Source: Hepsetus odoe
Lineage: Eukaryota > Chordata > Actinopteri > Characiformes > Hepsetidae
Length of the DNA: 64,000 nt
Direction: 5' to 3'
NCBI GenBank assembly: GCA_017165825.1
Contig: CM029369.1
Location: 4,793,485-4,857,484 of the forward strand
Within the stretch, counting starts at the first letter, position 1. Each line of letters begins with the position of its first letter. Shown here one piece after another: positions 1-12,800 of this stretch. A model generated the notes under the pieces. It ran no database searches, was not told the DNA's origin, and saw nothing but the letters and a program-made list of their open reading frames with translations. The translations under genes were made by a program, and so were the position numbers.

Positions 1-271
1 CAGGTACTGATGATCATCAACGTCACACGGAGGAGAAACACAGTCATGTTTGGAACAACCTACCAGCCGAGTTTCTTCAAAAAGTGTGCAAGTGTACCTA
101 GAAGAACTGATGCTGTTTTGAAGGAAAAGGGTGGTCACACCAAATATTGATCTGATTTAGATTCTCTTTTGTTCATTCACTGCATTTTGTTGATTGATGA
201 AAATAAATGATGAACACTTCTTTGATTACAGCATTTTTTCACACCTGCCTAAAACCTTTGCACAGTACTAT
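1..271 (+). mobile_element. Tc1-like transposon, 3' end (5' cut by window edge)
   Basis: The stretch translates to the C-terminal end of a Tc1-family transposase (WNNLPAEFLQKV, then a broken RTDAVLKEKGGHTKY followed by a stop). It continues into an AT-rich 3' flank and ends in the terminal inverted repeat cacctgcctaaaacctttgcacagtacta. The same 3' end occurs twice, head to head, at 8909-9450. An in-frame stop between KCT and RTDAV shows it is a relic. It lies in a cps1 intron. Confidence 0.75.
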
Positions 272-299
272 ACCTTTATGCTAATTAGGCACACCTGGC

Positions 300-723
300 G
301 ACCGAACGAAGCGGAAGGTTTGACCAGTCAGGGCAGAGCCCTGCGAGCCCCCTAGAGCTTAGGCAGGAAAGGTTAGAACAGGTACAGATGTGCAGCCTTC
401 AGAGTTCAAGCTAAGATACAGATTTTTGGCCAAACATTGGCTAGAGCAAGTTCCCTGAAAGCGACGAGACCAGGGAAGCTATAAATCGAGATATAAACCA
501 GGAAAATGACAAAAATACAAAATAAGACTCACGAAACGCAGAGGCCTCTTAAACATGAAACAAGACCAGAAACGCCCGGGATAGGAGGGTTAACTACAGA
601 CAGGGGTACATGCTAACAAGGTAGCAGGGCTAGGATGCAGGCAATAACAAAAACACATGGGATCAGTAAACACAGAAGAAAAGAGTTGTTACAATCTCTC
701 TCATATGTCTGTCTCTGCTGCAG
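300..723. other. Intron sequence, repeat-like, no gene
   Basis: This is the rest of the intron before the first exon in the window. The purine-rich stretch at about 470-665 has the look of a dispersed fish repeat, but I cannot assign a family. No further cps1 exon is recognisable here. Confidence 0.4.
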
Positions 724-868
724 GCTCTGGCCATGAGCAGTCAGATCCTTGTGGAGAAATCTTTATTGGGCTGGAAGGAGGTGGAATACGAGGTGGTCAG
801 AGATGTAGCTGACAACTGTGTCACCGTGTGCAACATGGAGAACTTCGACCCCTTAGGAATCCACACAG
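724..868 (+). CDS. cps1: cps1 exon 1 of window (ATP-grasp 1)
   Basis: The acceptor is ctctgctgcag and the donor cacacag|gttcac. It starts in phase 0 with ALAMSSQILVEKSLLGWKE and continues to VTVCNMENFDPLGIHT, a conserved part of the first ATP-grasp domain of CPS1. It leaves one base of a glycine codon, which the next exon completes. Reading on past the donor gives a frame that stops at 1030 and is intron. Confidence 0.93.
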
Positions 869-3800
869 GTTCACCTTACTGCTCATTGTTTTTATATCGG
901 ATATTGGAAATTAGAAATGGAACGATTCACGGTGTTGTTTTACCTGAAATCTTTGAATCGGGTCAACTTGAAAACATGAAAATGTCCAGAGCAGCAGGCT
1001 TCCAGTATCTAAGATGGGAAACACTGATTTAGGGGAAATAATTGGTTCAGCTAAAAATCTATTTTTATATCCTTGAGCATTGAGACTAAATTATAGACAC
1101 CTGGCACCTACATTTTTTTTTCCCCGTTGTACATTATATAGGATGTAGGTGTTATATTTTCTAATATAGTCTAGTTAGATTTCCATTACTTCTTAACCGT
1201 ATTACCTTAAAACTCCTTTGTGAAACTAAAGGTGCAGATTTTGCACCATCCTTGTCAAATCAATTTAGGAACGTACATCTCCTTTAAAGCTGAATTGATT
1301 GGACTTCATATGTTAAAGACGAGGTGGGTGTTCACAAGACATCAACAATGAATCATCAAGAAAAATAATACACTTTTCAGTATCAGCAGTAAATTTGGGC
1401 ACGGTACTTCAGGTCTGTGGTGTGCAAAAATATTGGGCAGCGTTTCCTTGGGACTTTAAACTACAGACCCTTTAAAACTGCTTTATATAATCAGACGTGT
1501 AAGATGCATTATGAACTTTTATGAAATTTCTGTCATATTTGCCTCTCCCTAAGGTGACTCCATAGTTGTTGCACCCAGCCAGACACTGTCCAATGAGGAG
1601 TACCACATGCTGCGGGAGACGGCCATTAAAGTGGTCCGTCACCTGGGCATCGTGGGTGAGTGTAACATCCAGTATGCCCTGCACCCGTCTTCACTGGAGT
1701 ACTGCATCATTGAGGTCAATGCTCGGCTCTCTAGAAGCTCTGCACTGGCTTCGAAAGCCACAGGGTAAGAGATTCCTCAAAGGTAGCTAATTCCTTTAGT
1801 TATCTTTCACTTCATTTCTTAATGTTTTGGTCAATGTTTGGTCATTTTAATGTTAAAAAAAAAAAAGTACAAGTTTAGTCAAAAATTTGAATTTTCTAAG
1901 TGTTACATATATAGTAAATAAACAATTTATTATTTGTTTCACTTTTTATTTATCACCCGGGCAGCAGTGGCCTAGTGGTTAGGGCGTTGGCCACATGATT
2001 GGAGGATTGGGGGTTCGAACCCCTTCCCAATAGGTTGCCCTTAGGTACCCTTGAGCAAGGTGCCATCCCCATCACTGCTCCCCGGGTGTTTTCAATAGCT
2101 GCCCACTGCTGCACGGTGTTTGAGTGTGCATGGGTTAAATGCAGAGGTCCAGTTTCGTTGTGGTTCACTGTCTGCTGTGCTTTGACCTCGCAATGACAAG
2201 GGTTGTCACTTTCAATATTATTTTAAGTACAGCAGCAGCCTTTGCATTGTGTAAACGCCCTCATGATGAATGGTAATAAAAACGCTCCAGACTTTCTACA
2301 GAATAAAGCCTTGTTGCATTTTAGTGTGATAAATTATTAATGTCATTGTTTTGACTGTAAATAATGTTGGGCATGCATAGTTTTGTTGGGGCAGCGCCAA
2401 TATTTCTTTTTGCTCACTGGGTGAGGATGTGGTTTTAAGATGGCCTTATTGGGCCTTGGGTTCCTTTCCGAACAGCCCTTGTGGTACTGGACGTGAAAAC
2501 CCTGACATTGAACAAGTCTTGAAGGACGCTGAGGTACTCAAGGTTGTTGGTGACCTGCAGTAGAGCTAGATGTGGAGAGAGGATGCAACTGTCTTTGTTG
2601 GAGCTTCACTTATGAAACAGAAGTTTCTGAAAGTTGAGTTGGAACGGAGTGATTCACACCGTCTCTGGTTTTGTGTTTGTTGTCACAGGAATATTGAGAA
2701 ATAACTCCTGCCAAATGCTGAGCACATTGGAAGCCAAGCATTGAAAACACCCACCCACTATTTTTGCTGTTTAGTGTGAAATGAACCAGTATATTTAGAA
2801 ATAAAGAATAATCTTGAAAACTTTGAAGATAAAGGAAACAAAATTGCTCGGATTCTTTTTGCTCATTTAAAAAGGGTGCAAAGGAGAGCGTTTTAGTTTA
2901 AGTCACAAAACTTAGCAGTGATCCAGTTTTCAGTAATCACGAGACTATACTTTCTTTGATATCATGGGTCTTTTTTTAAATTTTTTTTTTAAATTTTTTT
3001 TTTTTAAACTTATTGTATAAAATAAGTATGATGATGAAACCCTATTTTTGTTTCTTTGCCTTCTCTCTTCCTATAGGTACCCTCTGGCATTCGTAGCAGC
3101 CAAACTAGCACTGGGCATCCCTCTGCCTGATATCAAAAATGCAGTGTCTGAGAAAACAACTGCATGCTTTGAGCCCAGTCTGGACTACATAGTGACTAAA
3201 ATCCCCCGTTGGGACCTGGACCGCTTCCAAGGCATGTCCCGAGAGATCGGCAGTGCCATGAAAAGCGTAGGAGAGGTTAGAGAGAAAAAGCTATTGGTCT
3301 TTATCCTTTTTTTTAATCAGAAATGCAAGACATTGTTACAGCTGAGATTATCCCACATTTGGTCACAAGACGATTTATCAGTTTCATTATTTACTAAAAA
3401 TATAAAAGCTTGAAAAGTGCACTTTAGCTAAGTAGAAGCTCAGAGTGCTTTATGCATGTGATAAACTGCAACATATGTTTTTAGGGATAGGAATAAAACA
3501 TTTTGCTACAGAAACATAATACTTTGTATACAAATTAATACACATTGTAGATTTATAGCACAAAAAAAAAGTGTTAAATTCTTTGGTTTTGGTTATTACT
3601 AGCATGCCTAAAGAACGATCAAGAAAGACACATTTTATTACCCTATGTTTTGCTTATGTCACCATTTTGGTAAGGTAAGATGCAGTTTATAAAGTCTTAA
3701 TCTCTTAATATGGGTGGTGGTGGTCTAGTGGTAGGGTACTTGTCTATGAACCTATGGCACCTCCCACCTCTGGCACTACCACCACTGGGTCCCTGAGCTG

Positions 3801-6800
3801 GACCCTTAACCCTGAGTGTCTCCAGGGGGGACTGTCCCTGTAATTAGGACATGGAAGTCGCTCTGGATAAGAGCGTCTGCTAAATGCCGTAAATGTAAAT
3901 CTCAGCTCTCTTGTTTGCTGTCCTCTTCCTCCTCTTCCCATGGCGACTCAGGTAATGGCAGTGGGTCGCACCTTCGAGGAGAGCATCCAGAAGGCATTGC
4001 GGATGTGCCACCCCTCAGTGGACGGCTTTGTTCCACAGCTGCCGCTGAAGAGAGCCTGGAGTGAGGAGTACGACCTGCTGCAGGAGCTGGCCGTGCCCTC
4101 CAGCACTCGCATATTTTCCCTTGCTAAGGTACTGCTTACTTCTTGCTACTTAGTAGGGTTTATAAACTTCTGTAGAGGTTTATCACACTTTGGCCAACAG
4201 CCAGCATGTTCACATGGAAGCGACAGCATTCTGTTGAATACACCACTGAAATTTAAGCATCCGCATCACTAATCACGTAATGATTCGGCTTAATGCACAG
4301 TGAAAGTAAAAATGCTGTGGGCAGTTTTTTCCAGTGTCTGGCTGCTTTTTCCCCTCTCTGCGCATGTTTGTAAGGTCAGTAAGTGAGTGGGAAGAACTGG
4401 AAGTTGCCTTCGGTAATGTTGCTGCATACCTATTATTTTCCACATCTGTTGCAAAATGCATGAAGAAACTTGCTTCTTCACTGGCAGCGCGATGACATAT
4501 GACCTCTACCTTATTCTCCAAGATTTAATCCTCAGTATTTATGGTTTCACAGGTGCATAGTCATTATTTGCTTCATTTTTATATTGCTTTATGTCTAGCA
4601 ATCCTTTTTAGGCATATTTTTAGGTCTGTTTTTGTCGTTGGTGTTGCGTCAGCTGTTGGTTTTTTCAGCATCGTTGGAGATATGATGGTAGTGTTGCAGT
4701 CATGAGGTGTGTGTGTGTGTTTTTTTTTTTTTTTTTTTCTTTTTCGGTCTCCTTGAAAGTGCTCCCTCACTTTAAAAGACCAGCCTGTTTGTATTTGAAA
4801 CCGAATATTTCATGAGCACTGAATGAATTTATTGGTGCTGGCAGATTTATTAAGAACTAATGGCCCAAATTGTATCAAGCCACAAAATATCAATAACTCT
4901 CAAGGTTGGCCTTGCAATAATAGCTCCACTGTAATTTCATGTTGGTCCCTGGGCATATAATTTCCCTCAGACTTGCTTATGTCCCCTGTTGAACAGTCAG
5001 GCTGCATGCTGATTGGCCAGCAGCTAAAGTGGCCCCCTCACCACGGCAACAGTGGGCCACAGCTCATTGGACCCCATTTTATATTCAGCAGAGGCAGCGA
5101 GCTCACAGCTTGCAATCAAGAGTCATTATTCCTCATTTAACAATGACCCAACAATTTGTTGTAGATCACAGTTTGCTCAACGATTGGCCTCTTTTCATGA
5201 TTTCTGGTCGTGCACTGATTGACTTATTTTCATCAGTAAATGTGTTCATCTTTTCCTAGGCCCTGCACCATGGAGTCACTGTGGACAAGATACATGAGCT
5301 CACGGCCATTGATAAATGGTTTCTGCACAAACTCCGATGCATTGTGGAGCTTGAACGACACCTGAATCAGTACAGCAGGTATGTGTAAGAACTGGATCAG
5401 AACCTGTCACAGTGCAGTATACGTAAGGATTTCGCCATAAAAACACACACTTTTTTTATAAGTACAAACTTAAGGCGGTCCAGCAGCAGACTGGTTTTGC
5501 AAAATTGAAAAATACAGCCTACTAGTTTTAAGTCGTTGCCACTAGATGGCAATGTGGATATATTTTCAGCTTTTTATACTCCAGTCCTGTTGTCAACCCG
5601 TCAGTTCTCTTCTGTGCCGCCCCATTTCCATACTTTAACATCCCTAAAGTAATATATCCATTGTATAGTAATAAACAAATCACTTTTTCACACTGGCGCA
5701 CCATCACAATTAGCCAGTGAAATTTAGCTGTCAGAGCTTTTCTATGAGCTAATAGTCTAATCCCACAGCCCTGATTTTTTATTTATTTATTTTATTTTAT
5801 TTTTTCTTTTGCAGTTTTATAACAAAATATAATAGAAATATTCACACCAATCAGTCATGAAGTTAGACCCACCTTTCTAGGACCGTGTAGTTACCCCACA
5901 GCTTGTCAGGACAGCTCTGATTCGTCGAGGGGCTCCACAAGTCCCCTGAGCGTTTGCTGTGGTTTCTGGCACCAAGGCGTACGCAAGAGAACCTTTCTGA
6001 CAGGACCTTAGTGCAGGTACCGGTTTGTAAAGCACAACCCACAGAAGCCGGATCAGACTGAGATCTGATTCAAGACCTTGAAAGCTTTGAAATGTTGCTC
6101 AAACCATTCCTAATCAGTTTTTGCAGTGTGGCAGGGATTATTATCCTCCTGAAAGTACCACTATCGAATGCTGCTGCTATGAAGGGGAGTATTTGGTCTG
6201 GAGATAAAAATAAAAACAAAACAAAAAAAGCCTCAGCAGCTTGGTTTCTACACACAGTGCATCCTGGTACCATATCTTTACCAAGTGACATCCCTGCATC
6301 TGGCTTTGCCATTCAAATGATGTAAAAGAAAAAGTGGTTGAACCAGTCATCTTACTCGGTCCAGTACTGATGCTCACATAATCATTGTACTTGCTGGATG
6401 TAAAGAGATGGAGGACAGGGTTCTGCATGGATGCTCTGATCGGTCTGTGGATTCACAAATCCGTATACAGCGACAGTAGCTTTCCTGCGTAGATGGGCTA
6501 GCTTTCACTCCCCGTGCACATCAGGCAGCGCCATTGACCTTTTCACCTATTCAGTGGTTGCTATTCTTTTTTTTAATTCTTGCTATTTCTTTTATTTTGA
6601 TACATTCTAGCCACTACTTAAAAGGAACACCTCACAATACCTGCTGCTTTGAAGATGCTCTGACCCTGTTGTTTCATCCTCACAATTTGGCCAGTTTTTC
6701 TTGCTTTCAGCTCAATAACTGACTGTTCACTCACTGACCAATACATCCCAACCCTTGACGGGTGCCATTGCAAGGATATAATCAGTGTTATTTATTTCAG

Positions 6801-9800
6801 CTTGCAGGGGGATTACAGTCATGGCTGATTGGTGTACCTATTTTGTAAGGATATCAGTCTGTTACATTGATGGAGAATTGACTCACTATGTGTAACACAT
6901 GACTTGTCCAACCAAATGAGGATTAACAAGATGCTTTAAATGCAAACAGGCAAATATCTCCAGTCGGTACGACACAATGAAATGTTATCGTACAGTGTGG
7001 TTCACTGACTCACTCGGAGGACTTCTAGTAGAAGCTCACAGTTGGTGAGTGGGATAGCTGTTGAAATTGTCTGTCCACAGAGGCTGACACTGCTGCGTCT
7101 CACACACCTGCTGCCCCACACTGGTGTGTTTCGAACTGTGGGCGTGCCATGACTTACTGATGGGGTGTCAGAATCCGGGGGTTTACTTTGTTTTGTTTAC
7201 TGCCATTCTGCTCTTATCAGTTTTTGTCAATTCAGGACAGTAATCCTTCACTACATCACGAATTCTGCTCATGCAATGCGTTGACGTCTTGGACTTAATA
7301 ATGTGTTTAAAACCTACAATCAGAAATCACAGTGACTGGCTGCCCATGTTTCTGGAATTGCATCAGAGACACAAACAGCAACAGCTCTAGTAGGAACCAC
7401 CCAATTAGGCTGAGCTTTGGATGGATGTGGAGCTGTAGTTTTTAATTCCTCTGTTTATCATGCTTTTAGAACAACAGACTGTACTCTGCCAGTTTGAGGA
7501 GATGATGATGATGATGATCTTTAAAGTAATTAAAAAAACGCAAAATAAATGTTAATTGTTACATTTATGATCGTGTTAATCTGTAACAGCGTAGGTTTAA
7601 CTAGTTCATTAAACAGTAAAACGTTAAAAAAAAAAAAAAAAGAGTTGGCTAGTAATCATGACCCAAAAACAAGCTCTTGGTGGCAGTGAAGGCTACAAGG
7701 CTCTAGTGGCAGTGCTGCATTCAGAGGTACAGGATAGGCATTGCTTTGTTTGGATCGAGATGATCTTTGGCTCAGACACTCTTCACAAAGTCACACAGAC
7801 AGCCTGATTATCAAATCAGCAGACTTTCCAGAATTTTCGCTTGCACAGCAAATATGTAATGCTTAAAAAGAAGCTAGGTCTAGGAAATGTAAAGGCAAAA
7901 ATTGCTTACCCTTTGCCCTGAATTATTAATGCCTGTCTTTGTGGTTCTGTACTTGTTGTGCATGTTTTGTCGTAATTTGTATTAAGGATGCTTTTACACT
8001 CTTATGTTGGCTGTTCTTTATTATGGCAACTTTATCTTGATGGTCTGTTACCTGATCTGTTAAAGTATCTGAGAAGGAATTCAAGGAAGAAATTCATTGC
8101 ACTCGTTTGATTCCTGAATTGTAATTCTAAAAATGACCTTCAGCGAGGCTAGTGCTAAGGCTAGTGGCTGGATCCAGAGTTCAGAAGAGTTCAAATTGAG
8201 TCAAATACCTCACAAGACCTACCATTTTATGTCAGATGGGTCATTATTTTAGCACTGACCAACTCCCTTCATGAAAGACTTTGAGTCTTCTCATAGTAAC
8301 CAATCTGATTAACACTGAACACTGAAAGGCCTCCAGATTCACATTATTCTACAATCTTCAATATGAGATCACCCAAAGTCACCCGGTCATTGTTAGCATT
8401 AAGGGAGAATACAGTCTGTGTATATTGCAGAAGGGAATGTGCACTAAACATGTGCTGGCAGTTAAAGCATGATAAGAATTAGCTTATGCTTGGCCGTTAG
8501 ATATGAAAAAGGTCATTGATCACTGACAACCTTTGCCGGCTCTCAGCTCCACAGTTCCAGGTGATGTGCTCCTGAAGGCCAAGCAAGAAGGTTTTTCAGA
8601 CCGACAGGTAGGCCAGGCTCTGGGCAGCTCGGAGGCAGAGGTCCGCGTCTTGAGGCTGAGCCACAACATCCGTCCATGGGTCAAACAGGTCAGGACCTTC
8701 TTCCCAAAGGATTGCAGCTATTTGTCCTCTTTTTATGCATGAGGAGCAGGTCTGCTAATGAGCTGTTTCTCCAAGTCTCTGTTTCTTTTCTCTTTTCACA
8801 TTGCTCTGCTGAATTAAGGAGTATTATTATTCATGGTTACTCAAGCTGCACTTCACATCTCATTAGATCCACAATTTGTTTTACTCAGATTATCTTGGAC
8901 TTAGAAATACAGCACTGTGCAAAAGTTTTAGGCAGGTGTGGGAAAAAATGCTGTAAACAAAGAACGCTTTCAGAAATGGAAGTGTTGATCGTTTATTTTC
9001 ATCAATCAACAAAATGCAGTGAAGGATCAAAAGCGAAATCTAAATCAAATCAGTATTTGGTGTGACCACCCTTTGCCTTCAAAACAGCATCAGTTCTTCT
9101 AGGTACACTTGCACACAGTTTTTGAAGGAACTCAGCTGGTAGGTCGTTCCAAACATCTTGGAGAACGAACCACAGATCTTCTGTGGATGTAGCTTCCTCA
9201 CATCCTTCTGTCTCTTCATGTGATCCAGACACACTGGATGATGTGGAGATCAGGGCTCTGTGGGGCCAGAAGAACTGATGCTGGTTTGAAGGCAAAAGGT
9301 AGAAACACCAGATATTGATCTGATTTAGATTTTTCTTTTGTTCGCTCACTTTGCATTTTGTAAATTGATCATCATTATTTATATTTCTGAACGCGTTCTT
9401 CGTTTACAGCATTTTTTCACACCTGCCTAAAACTTTTGCACAGTGCTGTATATAATGTAAAAGGCTTTTGCCTTTTCCTGTCTTTCCTAACATATTGTCA
9501 TTAACAGGTTTGGGCACACCTGGTCAAAGTACATGTTTTGTTTCCTGAGTGGAAAATAAGTACAGCTGTAAAGAGAACCCATATCTACATGATTTTATGT
9601 ACAATCATCTACTTGACATTCGTAATGCATGTTCTCACTTAAATTTACTCCAGACATGAGCTTCATCCCTACCATTTGTTTCAGTTAGTGTGATATCCTC
9701 ATTTGGGCAATTCACAGGATGCCAAAACAACCTAATTAACCCGACATGCTGGTTTGACACTCTGCCTGCCCCTCTCCCTCGTTTCTTTCCCACTCGTTCA

Positions 9801-12800
9801 GATTGACACACTTGCAGCAGAGTATCCTGCCGTCACCAACTATCTATATTGTACCTACCATGGCCTGGTGAGCAAATGGAACCCAAAAATATACATATAC
9901 TTACTAGTCAGACATTAGTGATATTTACACAACAGTAGTAAGTAAATTGTATTTCTAAAGAAATATTTTCTCAGACTCTTAATGCTTTTGCCACATGATT
10001 ATTTGTAACTGTATTTGAACAACTATTTTATTTAGAATGATATATAGTAAGATATATATGGAATTATAATGCTTATTTTGTTTCTCTCAAAAGGAACATG
10101 ATTTGGACTTTAGAGATCAGGGAGTCATGGTTTTGGGCTGTGGTCCTTATCACATTGGTGAGTGCTTGGCTGAAAGTGTCCATAAATTGCTGACCATCAC
10201 GAGATCAGTTTCTCCTGATTCTACACCAGACTTGTTGGGACACAGTATGACTTATTGTGAGCTAAAAGGGAGGACACACCCCCTTCTTGGAGATGGCTTT
10301 CAGGTTTCAGCCCCAATCTAAAAGTACTGAATCTCGTATGAATGATTTGGGCTTTAACTAAGCCCTGCAGTGCAACTGAAGAACTGGGTACTTCTACAGG
10401 TTCTACAAGATCTACACATTCCCACAGACACACAGGCTTCCACTACATTGAGGTTTTGTTTTGAGACCCAGTGCCTTCAAATCATATGTTTTCAGTTATT
10501 AAACCCCATTGGGCGGTGTATGTTTTGTTGAAAGTTGGGTCAAATTTAGCGCAGCATGGTGGGTAATGCTGTTGCCTCACAGCAAGAAATGTCTGCGTTT
10601 GTTTCCCAGCTGGAGTGGCCTTGGTCCTTTCTGTGTGGAGTTTGTATTTTTGTTCTATGTTTATTTGGGCTTCTTCCCAGTGCTCTGGTTTCCTCCCAAA
10701 GTCATGGTAGGCTTTAGATGCTAAATTGCCACCTAGGTGCGACTGGATGTGAGTGTACACTTGGGTAGACTCCACACCACCTGCAACCATCGTCATGACT
10801 TGCATTACATCCAAACACCACCTAAGGGGTGGTGGTGGTGGTCTAGTGGTGGGTACTTGCCTCTGGATCCAGAGGTCCCAGGTTTGAATCCCACCTCCAG
10901 CACTACCACCACTTGTGTCCCTGAGCAAGACCCTTAACCCTGAGCTGCTCCAGGGGGGACTGTCAGTGTAATTAGGACATGGAAGTTGCTCTGGATAAGA
11001 GCGTCTGCTAAATGCCATAAATGTAACTTTGTAAATGTTAGCCATATTTATACTTGGAGGACATGGGGCGAATTTGCATACTCATGTTAATTTACTGATC
11101 TTTGCACATCAAGGTTTGAAGACTTGGAGATGGCCTTACAACATTTTTTTTGAATGATTAAATGAAATATAATTAATATATAAAATGTTAAACAATGTAT
11201 TGTTCAGAAATATACCCTTGAAATATTCTGAAAACAGGTCCTACTCACTCAGGGAATTAGTAAATGATGATTCTGTCCAACTCTCCCATGTTTATAGGTA
11301 GCAGTGTGGAATTTGACTGGTGCGCCGTGTCAAGCATCCGCACCCTCAGACAGATGGGGAAGCATACAGTGGTGGTGAACCATAACCCCGAGACGGTCAG
11401 CACTGACTTTGATGAGTGTGACCGGCTCTACTTTGAGGAACTGACCCTTGAGCGCATTCTGGACATTACCCAGCAGGAGGTGAGAGGTTTAGGGCTGCTC
11501 CATGCATCTGTTCCCTTTGGGTAATGTTAGTCCAGGACATCATAATGTGACAACACATTCAGGACTTTTGCAGAAAGACATTAAAAGACTTTTTTTTTTT
11601 TTTTTTCTTTCTTTCTTTCTTCTGACACCGTTAATGCTTTCAATTTGTCTCAGAGCTCAAAAGCAGGAGCTGAAATTGAGAAGATATAGGAGGAAAAGTT
11701 GCAGTCATGCAGCTTTTTGTTGAGTTTCACACACCTATGCTTAGACTTCAGTTACCGCAAAATCCAAGGAAATAGATTTTCTGCCTTTGCGCTCTTTGGT
11801 GCAGATGAAACGCCCTTCTTGATACACAGCTCCGCTCCAAACCTCCTCCTTGTTGTGCTGTTTCAAAACTCTGAGCCAAACAGTCAGTGTGATTTGTAGG
11901 GGTTTGCAGCAACAACAAAAAAAAAAGTACTGGGAAGGTAGGATTTTATTTATTTCATTTTATTTTTTTTAAAGCTCTAAAAACAAAATGAAAGTTTAAA
12001 ATGCAATGGGTGATTTGAAAGTTTTTGATGAGCGCATCATCTTCTAATACATGCCAATACTTAAGAACTGTAAGACGTGAGTAATTCATGCTCCACCAGA
12101 GAGCAGTGAACAGTCTTAACGTTGTGACGTGAAAACGGACACTTGGCATTTAACTGCTGTTACTGCAGGGTTTTTTCATCTCTGAATACTGTTGTCACTG
12201 GGGTCCCGTGGGCCACCAGCTCCAATTACACAGTTTCTAAGCCTATGTTGGTGGTTTGCTGTGACCTTTTAAAACACAACAGAGTCAGATTTTCATCAGC
12301 CCACCAATAAAATCCCATTATACTGAAGAGTGCTCAAAATAAAAGCAATTAGCCTCTCGCCGAAATGAACTGATTAATGTCTGCGTGGGGTATGCCATTA
12401 GAACATGGCTCTAATAACCTAATGCTCTTGTCCTATGAGCAATTAACTCACCAGGGACCGGTTCAGGACACAAAGCGAACCTGCATTATCCCGATACTGC
12501 TGGTTCCGTCTCCATAGAGACTGAAAATCTGATCACACTTGCGCTGATCTCTTCTTGGCTATTAATACCCCTTGACTTTTCCTTTTTTGATTTGTTATAA
12601 GCTGGTTTAAGTGGCGGAAGGATCTTTTGGATCATAAGTGTTTGTTTGTGTTAGTGTGTGTGGGGGATGGAGGGGAAAATATTTTGATGCAAAATGGTTC
12701 CTGCAGTGAAATTCCCAGATGCTGATTTTTGGTAATTAACATTGTATTAGCAGGAACACACAAACCTGGAGGGGGTGGACGAAACCTGCACATGAATAAT

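Noticed and set aside
1959..2060. Possible tRNA gene, because of the A and B box motifs
   Set aside because: The motifs belong to SINE heads repeated many times. No cloverleaf with a proper acceptor stem can be drawn.
3816..4064. 82-codon frame overlapping exon 4 in another frame
   Set aside because: It reads through a SINE tail into the exon out of frame. The conserved CPS1 frame is the other one.
6092..6428. Overlapping frames on both strands as genes
   Set aside because: They lie inside the degenerate DNA transposon at 5843-6836.
9050..9349. 99-codon minus-strand protein ending KGGHTKY
   Set aside because: It is the C-terminal end of a Tc1 transposase inside the palindromic element, joined to non-coding sequence.
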